Source: Devosia sp. (GTDB lineage: Bacteria; Pseudomonadota; Alphaproteobacteria; Rhizobiales; Devosiaceae). From it: a DNA stretch of 64,000 bases. The DNA is taken from assembly GCF_014860165.1 (NCBI RefSeq), contig NZ_JACZKG010000051.1:32438-96437 (forward strand). The letters are read 5' to 3'. The notes below the pieces were generated by a model, which was given only the letters and a program-made list of their open reading frames with translations, ran no database searches and had not been told where the DNA came from. Made by a program: the position numbers and the translations under genes. This document shows, in pieces, positions 1-8,978 of this stretch; position 1 is the first letter of the stretch; each line of letters starts with the position of its first letter.

Positions 1-2
1 TG

Positions 3-1097
3 GAGGATAATGCGGAGGGTCTGACCGGGGTGATGACCTTCGCGGCGAGGCGAGCCGGCATCCCCTTTGTCGTGCTGCCCGACTACATTCCCAACCCCAT
101 CGAGCCGGCAACCTACTACTGGGACTCGCGGGCTCATCAGGTTCGTACCGTGCTCGACTGGCTGGTGGCGACTGCCTATCCCAAATGGGCCTACACCCAT
201 AGCGGCCGCAGGATGATCCGGCTGCCCTCCCCCACGATACTGGCCTACCACCTGTTGGGATGCGATCCCCCCGCCCCATGGATACTCAACTCCGGCTATG
301 CAAACGCCATTGGCCTCGACAGCACGGCCATGTGGACGCACTATCACAGTCTCGGCTTCCGCGAGGACAAGCTCAGGATCATCGGCACGGCGCAGGATGA
401 TCGACTTCACGCCCGTTTCAGCCAGCGGGCTGAATTGCGAGCGGCGCTGATGCGCGATCTGGGCCTGCCGGCGGATCGTCCTGTCCTATTGTGTGCATTT
501 CCGCCGGACCAGTATGCCAGTTCCGACACCGGCAGCTTCGAGTATCGAAGTTACGCCGACCTGGTGGCGGCATGGTTCGCCGAACTCGCGGCGATTTCTG
601 ACCGCGCGAATGTGATAGTGCGGCCGCATCCGCGCACCGAACCCGGTTTCCTGGAACAAGCCTGCCCCCCCGGGGTCCGCGTCATATGGACACCGACCGA
701 GGACCTGATCCCAATCTGCGACCTTTATGTCGCCTCGGTTTCGACCACCATACGCTGGGCGCTGGGGCTGGGCCTGCCGGTGCTGAACTATGATTGCTAC
801 CGCTACTCCTATGGCGACTTTTCCGCGGCCAAGGGCGTTCGGGAATGCACCGACAGGTCAGCCTTTTCGAGGAATCTGCAGGACTTGGCCCACGACACCA
901 CTGAGTTGGCAGCGCGATCGCTGTCCGATCGTCATGCCTGGGGACAGGTCGATGGCCAATTCGCCAGTCGCCTGAGACACCTGCTGGAGGAAGCGTCCGA
1001 GGACGTCTCCAAGCCCGAACCTACGCACACGGTGCCGCAGGTGTCGGGCGCGACGCATATACGCGCCGTCCTCGCCCGGCTGCGATCACAACGCTGA
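3..1097 (+). CDS. GT-B-like surface polysaccharide biosynthesis protein, 5' partial
   Basis: The reading frame is open from the first bases of the window, so the gene very probably begins upstream; the first internal start codon is GTG at 30. The visible part has about 364 residues. Its C-terminal half looks like the nucleotide-sugar side of a GT-B fold: a loop around IVRPHPRTEP, then a segment with SVSTTIRWALGLGLPVLNY, which resembles the donor-binding region of CDP-glycerol-type and capsule glycosyltransferases and of UDP-GlcNAc 2-epimerase relatives. No signal peptide or membrane segment is seen. It reads toward the wzz-like gene, which converges on it with an 8-bp gap, and lies at the left edge of the polysaccharide locus. 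A role in building or modifying surface glycan is inferred from fold and location. The exact family and substrate are not known. Confidence 0.6.
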   Translation, partial: EDNAEGLTGVMTFAARRAGIPFVVLPDYIPNPIEPATYYWDSRAHQVRTVLDWLVATAYPKWAYTHSGRRMIRLPSPTILAYHLLGCDPPAPWILNSGYANAIGLDSTAMWTHYHSLGFREDKLRIIGTAQDDRLHARFSQRAELRAALMRDLGLPADRPVLLCAFPPDQYASSDTGSFEYRSYADLVAAWFAELAAISDRANVIVRPHPRTEPGFLEQACPPGVRVIWTPTEDLIPICDLYVASVSTTIRWALGLGLPVLNYDCYRYSYGDFSAAKGVRECTDRSAFSRNLQDLAHDTTELAARSLSDRHAWGQVDGQFASRLRHLLEEASEDVSKPEPTHTVPQVSGATHIRAVLARLRSQR

Positions 1098-1105
1098 CCC
1101 GTTCG

Positions 1106-2062
1106 TCAGGCCCGGCGGCCAAAGCTGAAGGCGCGGCTGAGTCTCCGGAGCTTTTCCGCCCCTGAAGTGGTGCGGGCGGCGCGGCGAACAGCTTCGCGCC
1201 CGAATGCAAAGCAGAGCACCAGGAAGATGGCCCCTCCCACGCTGGCCACCATGACGGCCCTCAGGCTCTGGGGGATTGGCGCTGTCGGCAGGCTCGGCGC
1301 GGAAACGACAATTCCGCCGCTCCCCGCCAACTTGGATTCGACGTCCAGCAGTTCAGCCTCACGCTTTGCCTGCTCATCGAGCAGCAAGACGACAGACCGC
1401 GCGTAGAGCTCGCTTTCGGCACCTGGAAGGGTGCCATCCGCCTCCTGCGCCAGCTTGGTGCTGATCAGCTCGAGGTTTTCCAGAGCCTTGATGATGCGCT
1501 CCCTTGAGCGCTGGAGAATTTCGGTTCCGGTGGCATCGGGTGCAACCTCGGCCATGAAGGCCTTGATCACGGCATCGAGGCCAGCCTGGGCCGCCGGCGG
1601 CGACTCGGCCCGGAACGAGACAGAGTATGGCTGCGTGGGCTCCAGCGCAGGTTCGGCATGGGTCAGGTCAAGGTTCCACATCGCGCTGTCGACCCCCGTT
1701 CGCTCCAGGAAATCGGGAGCCGAGAAAAGGGCCAATTGCGCGGCATCCAGCGATACGATGGCATTGGATTGATAGATCTTTGGCTGCAGCTGAAAATAGC
1801 CAAAGCCCGCCAGCACCGCGAGGATGCAGGCGATGGCAAGCATTTTCCAGGCCTCGGCAACGACGACGATGGCGTCCAGCAAGCCAAAGTACGCATCGGA
1901 CGGGGCCGGCTGTGTCTCACTGTCGTTGTTCAATGCAAACCTCCCAGGCGAGCCATCAGCGATCTCGCCAGCCAAAAACGTCGATCGCACCGTTAGCGTG
2001 ATCCTTCGCGGGGGTACAGACCCGTTCGGCATTTGTGCCTTTTTTCGATCCCGAGTGGCCAA
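1106..2062 (-). CDS. Wzz-type polysaccharide chain-length determinant
   Basis: This 318-residue protein has the layout of polysaccharide co-polymerases. A hydrophobic segment near residues 73-90 (LAIACILAVLAGFGYF) is followed by the typical periplasmic start QPKIYQS. A helical periplasmic region then leads to a second membrane segment near residues 270-290 (VMVASVGGAIFLVLCFAF). There is no C-terminal kinase domain, so it fits the Wzz O-antigen class rather than the tyrosine-kinase class. Such proteins sit in the inner membrane and set the modal length of polymer made by the Wzy pathway. It is divergent from fnlA with about 78 bp between them. The N-terminal 60 residues before the first membrane helix are longer than usual, so the true start could lie further in. 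Confidence 0.75.
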   Translation of the reverse strand: MATRDRKKAQMPNGSVPPRRITLTVRSTFLAGEIADGSPGRFALNNDSETQPAPSDAYFGLLDAIVVVAEAWKMLAIACILAVLAGFGYFQLQPKIYQSNAIVSLDAAQLALFSAPDFLERTGVDSAMWNLDLTHAEPALEPTQPYSVSFRAESPPAAQAGLDAVIKAFMAEVAPDATGTEILQRSRERIIKALENLELISTKLAQEADGTLPGAESELYARSVVLLLDEQAKREAELLDVESKLAGSGGIVVSAPSLPTAPIPQSLRAVMVASVGGAIFLVLCFAFGREAVRRAARTTSGAEKLRRLSRAFSFGRRA

Positions 2063-2140
2063 AAACCGTTTTCATGGTAATGGGAACCGCGCCCATTCAA
2101 GCGGGCTAAACGATTTGAACTCCGACCAGGACACAGCATA

Positions 2141-3178
2141 GTGGCGGACATCTTCCAGGACTCGTGCCTGATGGTTACGGGCGGTACGGGCTCATTTGGC
2201 GATGCAGTTCTCCGTCGCTTCCTTGATTCGTCCGTACGCGAAATTCGCATCTTCAGCCGCGACGAGAAGAAGCAGGATGACCTGCGCAAGCTCTACGCCA
2301 GCGACAAGCTCAAGTTCTATCTCGGCGACGTGCGTGACCCGCAAAGCCTGCTTGCAGCAACAAGGGGCGTCGACTTCATCTTTCACGCCGCGGCGCTCAA
2401 GCAGGTTCCGTCCTGCGAATTCCACCCGATGGAAGCGGTCAAGACCAACGTCCTGGGCACCGAAAACGTGCTGGAGGCCGCCATCGCCAATGGCGTCAAG
2501 CGCGTTGTGTGCCTCTCGACCGACAAGGCAGTCTATCCCATCAATGCCATGGGCATTTCCAAGGCGCTGATGGAAAAGGTGATGGTGGCGAAGTCGCGGG
2601 AGCTTGGCCAAGGCCAGACCGTGCTCTGCGGAACACGCTACGGCAATGTCATGGCGTCGCGCGGGTCCGTCATCCCCCTGTTTGCCGAACAGATCAGCAG
2701 TGGGCGGCCCATCACCATTACCGACCCGCAGATGACTCGCTTCATGATGAGCCTGGATGAGGCGGTCGAACTGGTCATCTATGCCTTCATCAACGGGCAG
2801 AACGGCGACATTTTCGTACAGAAGGCGCCGGCGGCAACCATCGGAACTCTTGCCACGGCCATGGTTCAGATGCTGGGTGTGCCCGAGCACCCGATCGACG
2901 TGATCGGCACCCGCCACGGCGAGAAGCTGTTCGAGACCCTGCTTAGCCGCGAAGAAATGGCCGGCGCCATGGACCTGGGGGAGTATTATCGGATCCTCCC
3001 TGACCTGCGGGATCTCAACTACGCCAAATATGTCGATGTGGGGGAGGCCCGTATCGCCGAAGCTGCCGAGTACAACTCGCACAATACGCGCCGTCTCGAC
3101 CTGCCCGCCATGAAGAGCCTTCTGGGGAGCCTCGACTATATGCAGGAGCTACTCGCGCAGCGCGGAGCGTCCACATGA
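2141..3178 (+). CDS. fnlA: UDP-GlcNAc 4,6-dehydratase / 5-epimerase (FnlA/CapE type)
   Basis: This is the first enzyme of UDP-L-FucNAc synthesis, converting UDP-GlcNAc to a 4-keto-6-deoxy intermediate with inversion at C5. The 345-residue protein is a short-chain dehydrogenase-type enzyme with the NAD-binding motif TGGTGSFG near residues 13-20. It has the S-M-K catalytic arrangement seen in inverting dehydratases (LSTDKAV, then NAMGISK, where Met replaces the usual Tyr). There is no N-terminal membrane domain, which separates it from the WbpM-like enzyme encoded further right. The start is GTG at 2141, directly after an in-frame TAG. It overlaps fnlB by 4 bp, and the gene order fnlA-fnlB-fnlC-wbuB matches known L-FucNAc clusters in enterobacterial O-antigen loci. 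Confidence 0.9.
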   Translation: MADIFQDSCLMVTGGTGSFGDAVLRRFLDSSVREIRIFSRDEKKQDDLRKLYASDKLKFYLGDVRDPQSLLAATRGVDFIFHAAALKQVPSCEFHPMEAVKTNVLGTENVLEAAIANGVKRVVCLSTDKAVYPINAMGISKALMEKVMVAKSRELGQGQTVLCGTRYGNVMASRGSVIPLFAEQISSGRPITITDPQMTRFMMSLDEAVELVIYAFINGQNGDIFVQKAPAATIGTLATAMVQMLGVPEHPIDVIGTRHGEKLFETLLSREEMAGAMDLGEYYRILPDLRDLNYAKYVDVGEARIAEAAEYNSHNTRRLDLPAMKSLLGSLDYMQELLAQRGAST

Positions 3179-4290
3179 CTGTTGTGGCCGTCACAGGCGC
3201 CAGCGGCTTCATTGGACGCAACCTGGTCCTGCGGCTGCGCGAGCTGAACCACAAGGTGGTGAGCATTCCGCACCAGGCCGATGATGCCGCCCTGCTCGCC
3301 GCACTGGGCGGCGCGGAAGTCGTGTTCCACCTGGCTGGGGTCAATCGGCCGGAGACCACGGGAGAATACGAAACCGGCAATGTGGGCATGACGGACCGTT
3401 TGGTCGCTGCCATGCGCCAACTGCCCACGCCGCCTCCCGTCGTCTACGCATCCTCGATCCAGGCCGCAGCAGACAATCCCTATGGTCGCTCCAAAAGGGA
3501 GGCCGAGGCGCTGATCACGGGCTATGCGCAGCAGACCTCGGTCCCCGGCTGGATCTTTCGGCTGCCCAACGTCTTCGGCAAGTGGTGCCGACCGAACTAC
3601 AACTCGGTCGTGGCGACCTTCTGCCACAATGTATCGCGCGGCCTGCCGCTGACCATCATCGATCCGGCCGCAATTCTGAAGCTGGTCTATATCGACGATG
3701 TCGTCGAGCATTTCGCCGCCATAGCGGCGGCGCCGCTGGACAGTACGATCGCGTCGGAAATTGCCCCGATATACGAAACGACAGTGGGCGATCTGGCACA
3801 GCAGCTCCAGATCTTCCGCGACAGCCGGACGACCCTGCTGACCGGGGCGGTCGGGACCGGTTTCCTGCGGGCCCTGCACGCCACCTATGTCAGTTATCTC
3901 GAGCCGGCCAATTTCGCCTATCCGCTCAAGGCCCATAGCGACCCGCGCGGCATGTTCGTCGAGATGCTGCGGACCCCCGACAGTGGCCAGTTCTCCTTCT
4001 TCACGGCACATCCCGGCATTACGCGCGGGGGCCATTACCATCACAGCAAGACGGAAAAGTTCCTGGTCGTACAAGGACATGCCCGATTTGGCTTCCGCCA
4101 TGTGCTGACCGACGAGGTCTTTACGCTCGAGACTTCAGGCGAAACCCCCACCGTCGTCGAAACCGTGCCGGGCTGGTCCCACGACATCACCAATATTGGG
4201 CAGGAAACGCTGCTGGTGATGCTGTGGGCGAATGAACTCTTCGACCCGCAGCGCCCGGATACCGTTCCCGCGAAAGTCCTGCCCGAATGA
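3175..4290 (+). CDS. fnlB: UDP-2-acetamido-2,6-dideoxy-hexulose reductase (FnlB/CapF type)
   Basis: This is the second step of UDP-L-FucNAc synthesis, reducing the 4-keto intermediate with NADPH to a talose-configured sugar nucleotide. The 371-residue protein has two domains. The N-terminal SDR domain carries GASGFIGRNL near the start and a YGRSK (YxxxK) catalytic pair. From about residue 245 there is a cupin domain (GHYHHSKTEKFLVVQGHARF), a bidomain layout characteristic of CapF. It overlaps its neighbours on both sides by 4 bp (ATGA), so translation is probably coupled through the fnl operon. The cupin part in CapF binds a metal and epimerises the intermediate; here this is inferred by homology. 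Confidence 0.9.
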   Translation: MTVVAVTGASGFIGRNLVLRLRELNHKVVSIPHQADDAALLAALGGAEVVFHLAGVNRPETTGEYETGNVGMTDRLVAAMRQLPTPPPVVYASSIQAAADNPYGRSKREAEALITGYAQQTSVPGWIFRLPNVFGKWCRPNYNSVVATFCHNVSRGLPLTIIDPAAILKLVYIDDVVEHFAAIAAAPLDSTIASEIAPIYETTVGDLAQQLQIFRDSRTTLLTGAVGTGFLRALHATYVSYLEPANFAYPLKAHSDPRGMFVEMLRTPDSGQFSFFTAHPGITRGGHYHHSKTEKFLVVQGHARFGFRHVLTDEVFTLETSGETPTVVETVPGWSHDITNIGQETLLVMLWANELFDPQRPDTVPAKVLPE

Positions 4291-5420
4291 AGAAGCTCAA
4301 GGTCATTACCGTCGTTGGCACACGCCCGGAAATCATCCGGCTGTCCCGGGTCATTGCCCGCCTCGACAGCGCCTGCGAACATGTTCTCGTCCATACCGGA
4401 CAGAACTATGACTACGAACTCAATGGCATATTCTTTGCCGATCTGGGCATCAGGCAACCCGACATATTCCTTGAGGCAGCTGGCGGCGGCGCCGCCGAAA
4501 CCATTGGCAAGATCATCATCGCCTTCGACAAGGTGCTGGCCGAGCAGCAGCCTGACGCGGTGTTGATCCTGGGGGACACCAACAGCTGCCTGGCGGCCAT
4601 ACCGGCCAAGCGTCGCAAGGTCCCCATCTTCCACATGGAAGCAGGCAATCGCTGCTTCGACCAGCGGGTGCCCGAGGAGACCAATCGGCGCATCGTCGAC
4701 CACACCGCCGACATCAACATGCCCTATTCCGACATTGCGCGCGAATACCTGCTGCGCGAAGGCCTGCCGCCCGACAGGATCATCAAGACGGGCTCGCCGA
4801 TGTTCGAGGTGATCAACCACTATCGGGCGGCCATCGAGGCCTCGACAGCGCGCGAGGACCTGGGTCTCGCGCCTGGTGGCTACGTCGTGGTGAGCGCGCA
4901 CCGCGAAGAGAACATCGATTCCGAGATCAACTTCGCCAAGCTGGCCGCGGTCCTCAATGGCGTGGCGGCGCAATGGGACCTGCCCGTGATCGTCTCAACG
5001 CATCCGCGGACGCAGAAGCGGATCGACGCCGCCGGGACCACCTTCCACCCCAATGTCCGGCTGCTCAAGCCAATGGGGTTCACCGACTATGTGCATCTGC
5101 AGATGCATGCGCAGGTCGTGCTGTCCGATAGCGGTACGATCACCGAGGAGTCGTCCATCCTGAACTTCCCGGCGGTCAACATCCGCGAAGCCCATGAGCG
5201 GCCGGAAGGCATGGAGGAGGGAGCGGTCATGATGACAGGCCTGGACCTCGAGCGTATCCTGCAGGCGATGAGCATTCTCAAGAGCCAAGGGCGCGGCGAG
5301 CAGCGCACGCTGCGCCAGGTGGCCGACTATTCCATGCCGCAGGTGTCCGAGAAGGTCGTTCGGATCATTCACAGCTACCGCGACTACGTGATGCGGACCG
5401 TTTGGCGGCAGACGGTCTGA
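4287..5420 (+). CDS. fnlC: UDP-L-FucNAc-forming 2-epimerase (FnlC/CapG, WecB-like)
   Basis: This third enzyme of the L-FucNAc branch epimerises C2 to give UDP-L-FucNAc. The 377-residue protein has the non-hydrolysing UDP-GlcNAc 2-epimerase pattern: VVGTRPEIIRLSRV at the N terminus, VHTGQNYDYELN, HMEAGNRCFDQRVPEETNRR, and the substrate-binding SDSGTITEES near residue 275. Length matches the WecB/CapG family. The start overlaps fnlB by 4 bp and the stop lies 3 bp before the WbuB-like glycosyltransferase gene. Taken alone it could be called WecB; the adjacent fnlA and fnlB make the FnlC role much more likely. Confidence 0.88.
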   Translation: MKKLKVITVVGTRPEIIRLSRVIARLDSACEHVLVHTGQNYDYELNGIFFADLGIRQPDIFLEAAGGGAAETIGKIIIAFDKVLAEQQPDAVLILGDTNSCLAAIPAKRRKVPIFHMEAGNRCFDQRVPEETNRRIVDHTADINMPYSDIAREYLLREGLPPDRIIKTGSPMFEVINHYRAAIEASTAREDLGLAPGGYVVVSAHREENIDSEINFAKLAAVLNGVAAQWDLPVIVSTHPRTQKRIDAAGTTFHPNVRLLKPMGFTDYVHLQMHAQVVLSDSGTITEESSILNFPAVNIREAHERPEGMEEGAVMMTGLDLERILQAMSILKSQGRGEQRTLRQVADYSMPQVSEKVVRIIHSYRDYVMRTVWRQTV

Positions 5421-5423
5421 TCC

Positions 5424-6671
5424 ATGCGATTGCTCGTCGTCAGCCAGTATTTCTGGCCTGAGAATTTTCGCATCAACGATCTGGTGGCCGAGCTTGTCCG
5501 ACGCGGACACCAGGTCACGGTGCTGACGGGCGAGCCGAATTATCCGGCCGGCGAGATTTTCTCAGAGTATCGCAGCGACAAGGGCGCCTTCGCGAGCTTT
5601 GCGGGTGCCGAGGTGATTCGCGTGCCGCTTCGCCCCCGGCACAAAGGCAATTTCAACCTGGCACTGAACTATCTCAGCTTCGTGGTATCAGCGAGCCTGT
5701 GGGGGCCCTTGAAGCTGCGCGGGCGCCGTTTCGATGCCATGTTCGTCTATCAGCCGTCGCCCGTCACCGTCGGCATCCCGGCCATGTTGATCAAGGCGAT
5801 CAAACGGGTGCCCGTGGCCATGTGGGTGCTCGACCTGTGGCCACAATCGCTGTCCGCGGTTGGCGTCACGCAGTCGAGCGTCATTCTGGGCTTGGTGGAC
5901 GCACTGGTGCGCGTGATCTATCGCAGCGTCGACCTGATCCTGGTCCAGTCCCGCAGCTTTGTCGCGGAAATCTCGCGACAGGCGGGCGGCGCGGAGAAGA
6001 TCGCCTATTTTCCCAGTTGGTCCGACGACCCGGGATCGGAAGCACCTGTCGAGCCAGCGACCGAGGTTCCAGCTTCGGAGGGCCGGTTCTCAATCATGTT
6101 CACCGGCAATGTTGGTGACGCCCAGGACTTCCCGGCAATCCTCGATGCTGCGGAACTGCTGCGCGACGAGCCCGTGCGTTGGCTGATCGTGGGAGATGGC
6201 CGCCGGTCCGAGTGGCTTGCCGACGAAATCGCTCGCCGCAACATGGAGGACCGGATCCTGCTGCTCGGCCGTCACCCGCTCGATCGCATGCCATCCTTCC
6301 TGCTGCATGCCGATGCCGCGCTCGTGGCCCTGCGCCAGGAGCCAGCCTTTGCCATGACGATACCGGGCAAGGTGCAGACGTATCTGGCAGCCGGCAAGCC
6401 CATCCTGGCGATGATCGATGGTGAAGGGGCCGAGGTGGTTCGCATGGCCGGTGCTGGGTTTGCCGCACCGGCCGGCGATGCTGCGGCCCTCGCCAGGGCG
6501 GTTCGGCAGATGATGGCAATGCCCGCCGAGCAGCGCATCAGCATGGGCCGTAGCGGCCGGGATTTTGCGCGCCGCGAGTTCGATCGCGATACTCTGGTCG
6601 ACCGTCTGGAAAGCCAGCTCAAGCAACTGGTGGACAGCAGCGGAAGGCGCGATGGCGTTGCAGGAACGTGA
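5424..6671 (+). CDS. wbuB: GT4-family glycosyltransferase, WbuB-like (probable L-FucNAc transferase)
   Basis: The 415-residue protein is a retaining GT-B glycosyltransferase of the GT4 type. The N terminus reads SQYFWPENFRINDLV and GHQVTVLTGEPNYP, a pattern typical of WbuB. The C-terminal half holds the nucleotide-sugar site (FTGNVGDAQDFPAI, then LGRHPLDRMPSFL and a helix with ALRQEPAF and IPGKVQTYLAAGKPI). In known clusters the gene following fnlABC encodes the transferase that adds L-FucNAc to the lipid-linked oligosaccharide, and its position here 3 bp after fnlC supports the same role. The acceptor cannot be told from sequence. A 170-bp gap separates it from the next gene, so the fnl operon may end here. 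Confidence 0.8.
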   Translation: MRLLVVSQYFWPENFRINDLVAELVRRGHQVTVLTGEPNYPAGEIFSEYRSDKGAFASFAGAEVIRVPLRPRHKGNFNLALNYLSFVVSASLWGPLKLRGRRFDAMFVYQPSPVTVGIPAMLIKAIKRVPVAMWVLDLWPQSLSAVGVTQSSVILGLVDALVRVIYRSVDLILVQSRSFVAEISRQAGGAEKIAYFPSWSDDPGSEAPVEPATEVPASEGRFSIMFTGNVGDAQDFPAILDAAELLRDEPVRWLIVGDGRRSEWLADEIARRNMEDRILLLGRHPLDRMPSFLLHADAALVALRQEPAFAMTIPGKVQTYLAAGKPILAMIDGEGAEVVRMAGAGFAAPAGDAAALARAVRQMMAMPAEQRISMGRSGRDFARREFDRDTLVDRLESQLKQLVDSSGRRDGVAGT

Positions 6672-6841
6672 GGGCTGGCACGATTGCCACTCTGCGCAGA
6701 ATTCGCCTTCCAGCCCCGGGCAAATTATGATTAACGGTGGCACGGTTCATTGCGGCCTGCCCGAATTCGAGGTAGCGCCAACCAGATGTTTCGCTGGCAC
6801 CCGGGCCGGCCATGCTTTTGTGACTGAAGAAGGAACCTTGA

Positions 6842-8158
6842 ATGGAACGGATCCCATCGCCGCGCGGAGTTGACAAGAGTCAGTTTTCGGCCGACCTCAC
6901 CGACCCCGGCACGATGTACGGACTCCCGCAGGAAGTCGTGTTCTGCAAGCGCTGCGTTATTTCCAACCAGCGCCCCAATTCGGCGGTTGAGTATCAGCAC
7001 ACCAAGGCCTCCAAGAAGAAGACGATCCATTTTGACGAAGAGGGCATTTGCGACGCCTGCCGCTTCGCCGAGCGGAAGAACCAGGTCATCGACTGGCAGG
7101 AGCGCGAGCGCGCTTTGGTCGAAGTCTGCAACCAGCATCGCAGCAAGGACGGCAGCTATGACTGCATCGTCCCGGGCTCCGGCGGCAAGGACAGCTTCTA
7201 CGCGTCCCACATCCTGCGCACCAAGTATGGCATGCACCCGCTGACCGTTACCTGGGCGCCCCATATCTATACCGATTGGGGCTGGAAGAACTTCCAGAGC
7301 TGGATTCACGCTGGCCACGACAACATGCTGATGACGCCCAATGGCCGCGTGCATCGCCTGCTGACCCGCCTGGCCGTGGATCTGCTGTTCCACCCGTTCC
7401 AGGCCTTCATGTTCGGCCAGAAGTCGCTAGCGCCCAAGATGGCGCTGCTGCACAAGATTCCGCTGGTCTTTTATGGCGAGAACGAAGCCGAATACGGCAA
7501 TCCGATTGCCGACACCGAGACCGCCAAGCGCGACTGGTCCTATTTCACGGCGGCCGACCAATCCAAGGTGCATCTGGGCGGCGTATCAGTGACCGACCTC
7601 AAGAGCCAGTTTGGCGTCGTCCATCAGGACCTGCTGCCCTATCTGCCGGCCGATCCCAACCAGATCGAGGAGCAGAAGGTCGAGGTGCATTACCTCGGTT
7701 ACTATCTCAAGTGGCACCCGCAAAGCGCTTACTACTACGCCGTGGAACATGGCGGCTTCATTCCCTCGCCGGAGCGCACGCCGGGTACATATTCGAAGTA
7801 TAACAGCATCGATGACCGCATCGATGACTTCCACTACTACACCACCGGCACCAAGTTCGGCCTGGGCCGCGCCAGCTATGATGCGGCGCAGGAAATCCGC
7901 TCGGGCGACATCGACCGGGACGAAGGCGTGGCGCTGGTGAAGCGCTTCGACCACGAGTTCCCCGAACGTTTCGCTGACGAGATCTTCCGCTATCTCAGCA
8001 TTCCGGAAAACGAGTTCCCCGAAGCGAGCAAGATGTTCGAGGAACCCATCATGGACCGCGACTACTTCACCCGGCTGACCGACACCTTCCGCTCGCCGCA
8101 TCTGTGGAAGTGGCAGGACGACAAGTGGCAGCTTCGCCACGCCGTCTGGCACCAGTAA
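6842..8158 (+). CDS. N-acetyl sugar amidotransferase (WbpG/PseA/WbuX family)
   Basis: The 438-residue protein belongs to the PP-loop ATPase family that turns an acetamido group on a sugar into an acetamidino group, using ammonia from a HisH-type glutaminase. Visible signs are an N-terminal zinc-ribbon-like pair (CKRCVISNQRP, then GICDACRF), the PP-loop PGSGGKDSFYAS near residues 108-119, and FYGENEAEYGNP in the core. The next two genes encode HisF and HisH homologues, the usual partners. The start is ATG at 6842 with GAAGGAA upstream. The substrate is open: either the legionaminic-type acid made by the following genes or the L-FucNAc made by fnlABC could be amidinated, and both have precedents. 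Confidence 0.85.
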   Translation: MERIPSPRGVDKSQFSADLTDPGTMYGLPQEVVFCKRCVISNQRPNSAVEYQHTKASKKKTIHFDEEGICDACRFAERKNQVIDWQERERALVEVCNQHRSKDGSYDCIVPGSGGKDSFYASHILRTKYGMHPLTVTWAPHIYTDWGWKNFQSWIHAGHDNMLMTPNGRVHRLLTRLAVDLLFHPFQAFMFGQKSLAPKMALLHKIPLVFYGENEAEYGNPIADTETAKRDWSYFTAADQSKVHLGGVSVTDLKSQFGVVHQDLLPYLPADPNQIEEQKVEVHYLGYYLKWHPQSAYYYAVEHGGFIPSPERTPGTYSKYNSIDDRIDDFHYYTTGTKFGLGRASYDAAQEIRSGDIDRDEGVALVKRFDHEFPERFADEIFRYLSIPENEFPEASKMFEEPIMDRDYFTRLTDTFRSPHLWKWQDDKWQLRHAVWHQ

Positions 8159-8171
8159 GCGGCCCCGGAAT

Positions 8172-8201
8172 TGCCTGCCGCCTCCACCGGAGCGGCAGGC
8201 A
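8172..8201 (+). other. Hairpin between amidotransferase and hisF-like gene
   Basis: A perfect 10-bp inverted repeat (TGCCTGCCGC / GCGGCAGGCA, 10-nt loop) lies just after the amidotransferase stop and 15 bp before the hisF-like start. There is no T-run, so it is not a standard terminator. It may stabilise or separate the two halves of the mRNA. Confidence 0.5.
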
Positions 8202-8216
8202 TGGAAGTGAGATCGA

Positions 8217-8978
8217 ATGAGCAATCTGCGCATAATTCCCCGCCTGGACATCAAGGGAAAGAACCTGATCAAGGGTGTCCAGCTCGAGGGCCTGCGCGTC
8301 ATGGGCGACCCCAACGAGTTCGCGCTGCGCTACTACGAGGCTGGTGCGGACGAGTTGGTCTTCATGGACATCGTGGCCAGCCTCTATGGCCGCAACAACC
8401 TGTCCGACATCATCTCGCGCGCCGCCGACCAGGTTTTTATCCCGATCACTGTTGGCGGGGGCATCCGCTCGACCGACGACGCGCGCCATATCCTGCGCTC
8501 GGGCGCGGACAAGGTGGCGATCAACACCGCCGCGGTCGCCCGCCCTGCCCTGATCTCCGAAATTGCCCACCATTTCGGCTCCCAGGCCATGGTCCTCTCC
8601 ATCGAGGCCAAGCAGGTTGCGCCTGGCCGGTGGGAGGTTTTCACGGATAATGGCCGAGAACGCACAGGCCTGGACGTGCTCGAATGGGCGGTCCAGGGCG
8701 TTTCGCTGGGCGCCGGTGAAATCCTGCTGACCTCTGTCGATCGCGAGGGCACCCGGAAGGGTTTCGACGTGGACCTCATTCGCAAGGTCAGCGATGCGGT
8801 GACGGTTCCCGTGATTGCCAGCGGCGGAATGGGAACGCTGGACCACTTCGTGGCGGCTGCGACAACGGGGCGCGCCGACGCTGTCTCGATGGCCCATGTG
8901 CTCCACTACAAGACCCTGGCCTTGGGTGAAATTCGCGCGCGCGCGTTATCCGAAGGCCTGGGAGTAAGGCAGATATGA
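8217..8978 (+). CDS. HisF-like cyclase-subunit homologue for sugar amidation
   Basis: This 253-residue TIM-barrel protein resembles the HisF subunit of imidazole glycerol phosphate synthase (RLDIKGKNLIKGVQLEG at the start, TVGGGIRSTDDARHILRSGADK, and VIASGGMGTLDHF). Its place between a sugar amidotransferase and a HisH homologue shows that it serves polysaccharide synthesis rather than histidine synthesis. In the well-studied WbpG-HisH2-HisF2 set, the HisF homologue is thought to help channel ammonia from HisH to the PP-loop amidotransferase. Its stop overlaps the next start by 4 bp (ATGA), which points to coupled translation and equal amounts of the two subunits. Confidence 0.85.
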   Translation: MSNLRIIPRLDIKGKNLIKGVQLEGLRVMGDPNEFALRYYEAGADELVFMDIVASLYGRNNLSDIISRAADQVFIPITVGGGIRSTDDARHILRSGADKVAINTAAVARPALISEIAHHFGSQAMVLSIEAKQVAPGRWEVFTDNGRERTGLDVLEWAVQGVSLGAGEILLTSVDREGTRKGFDVDLIRKVSDAVTVPVIASGGMGTLDHFVAAATTGRADAVSMAHVLHYKTLALGEIRARALSEGLGVRQI

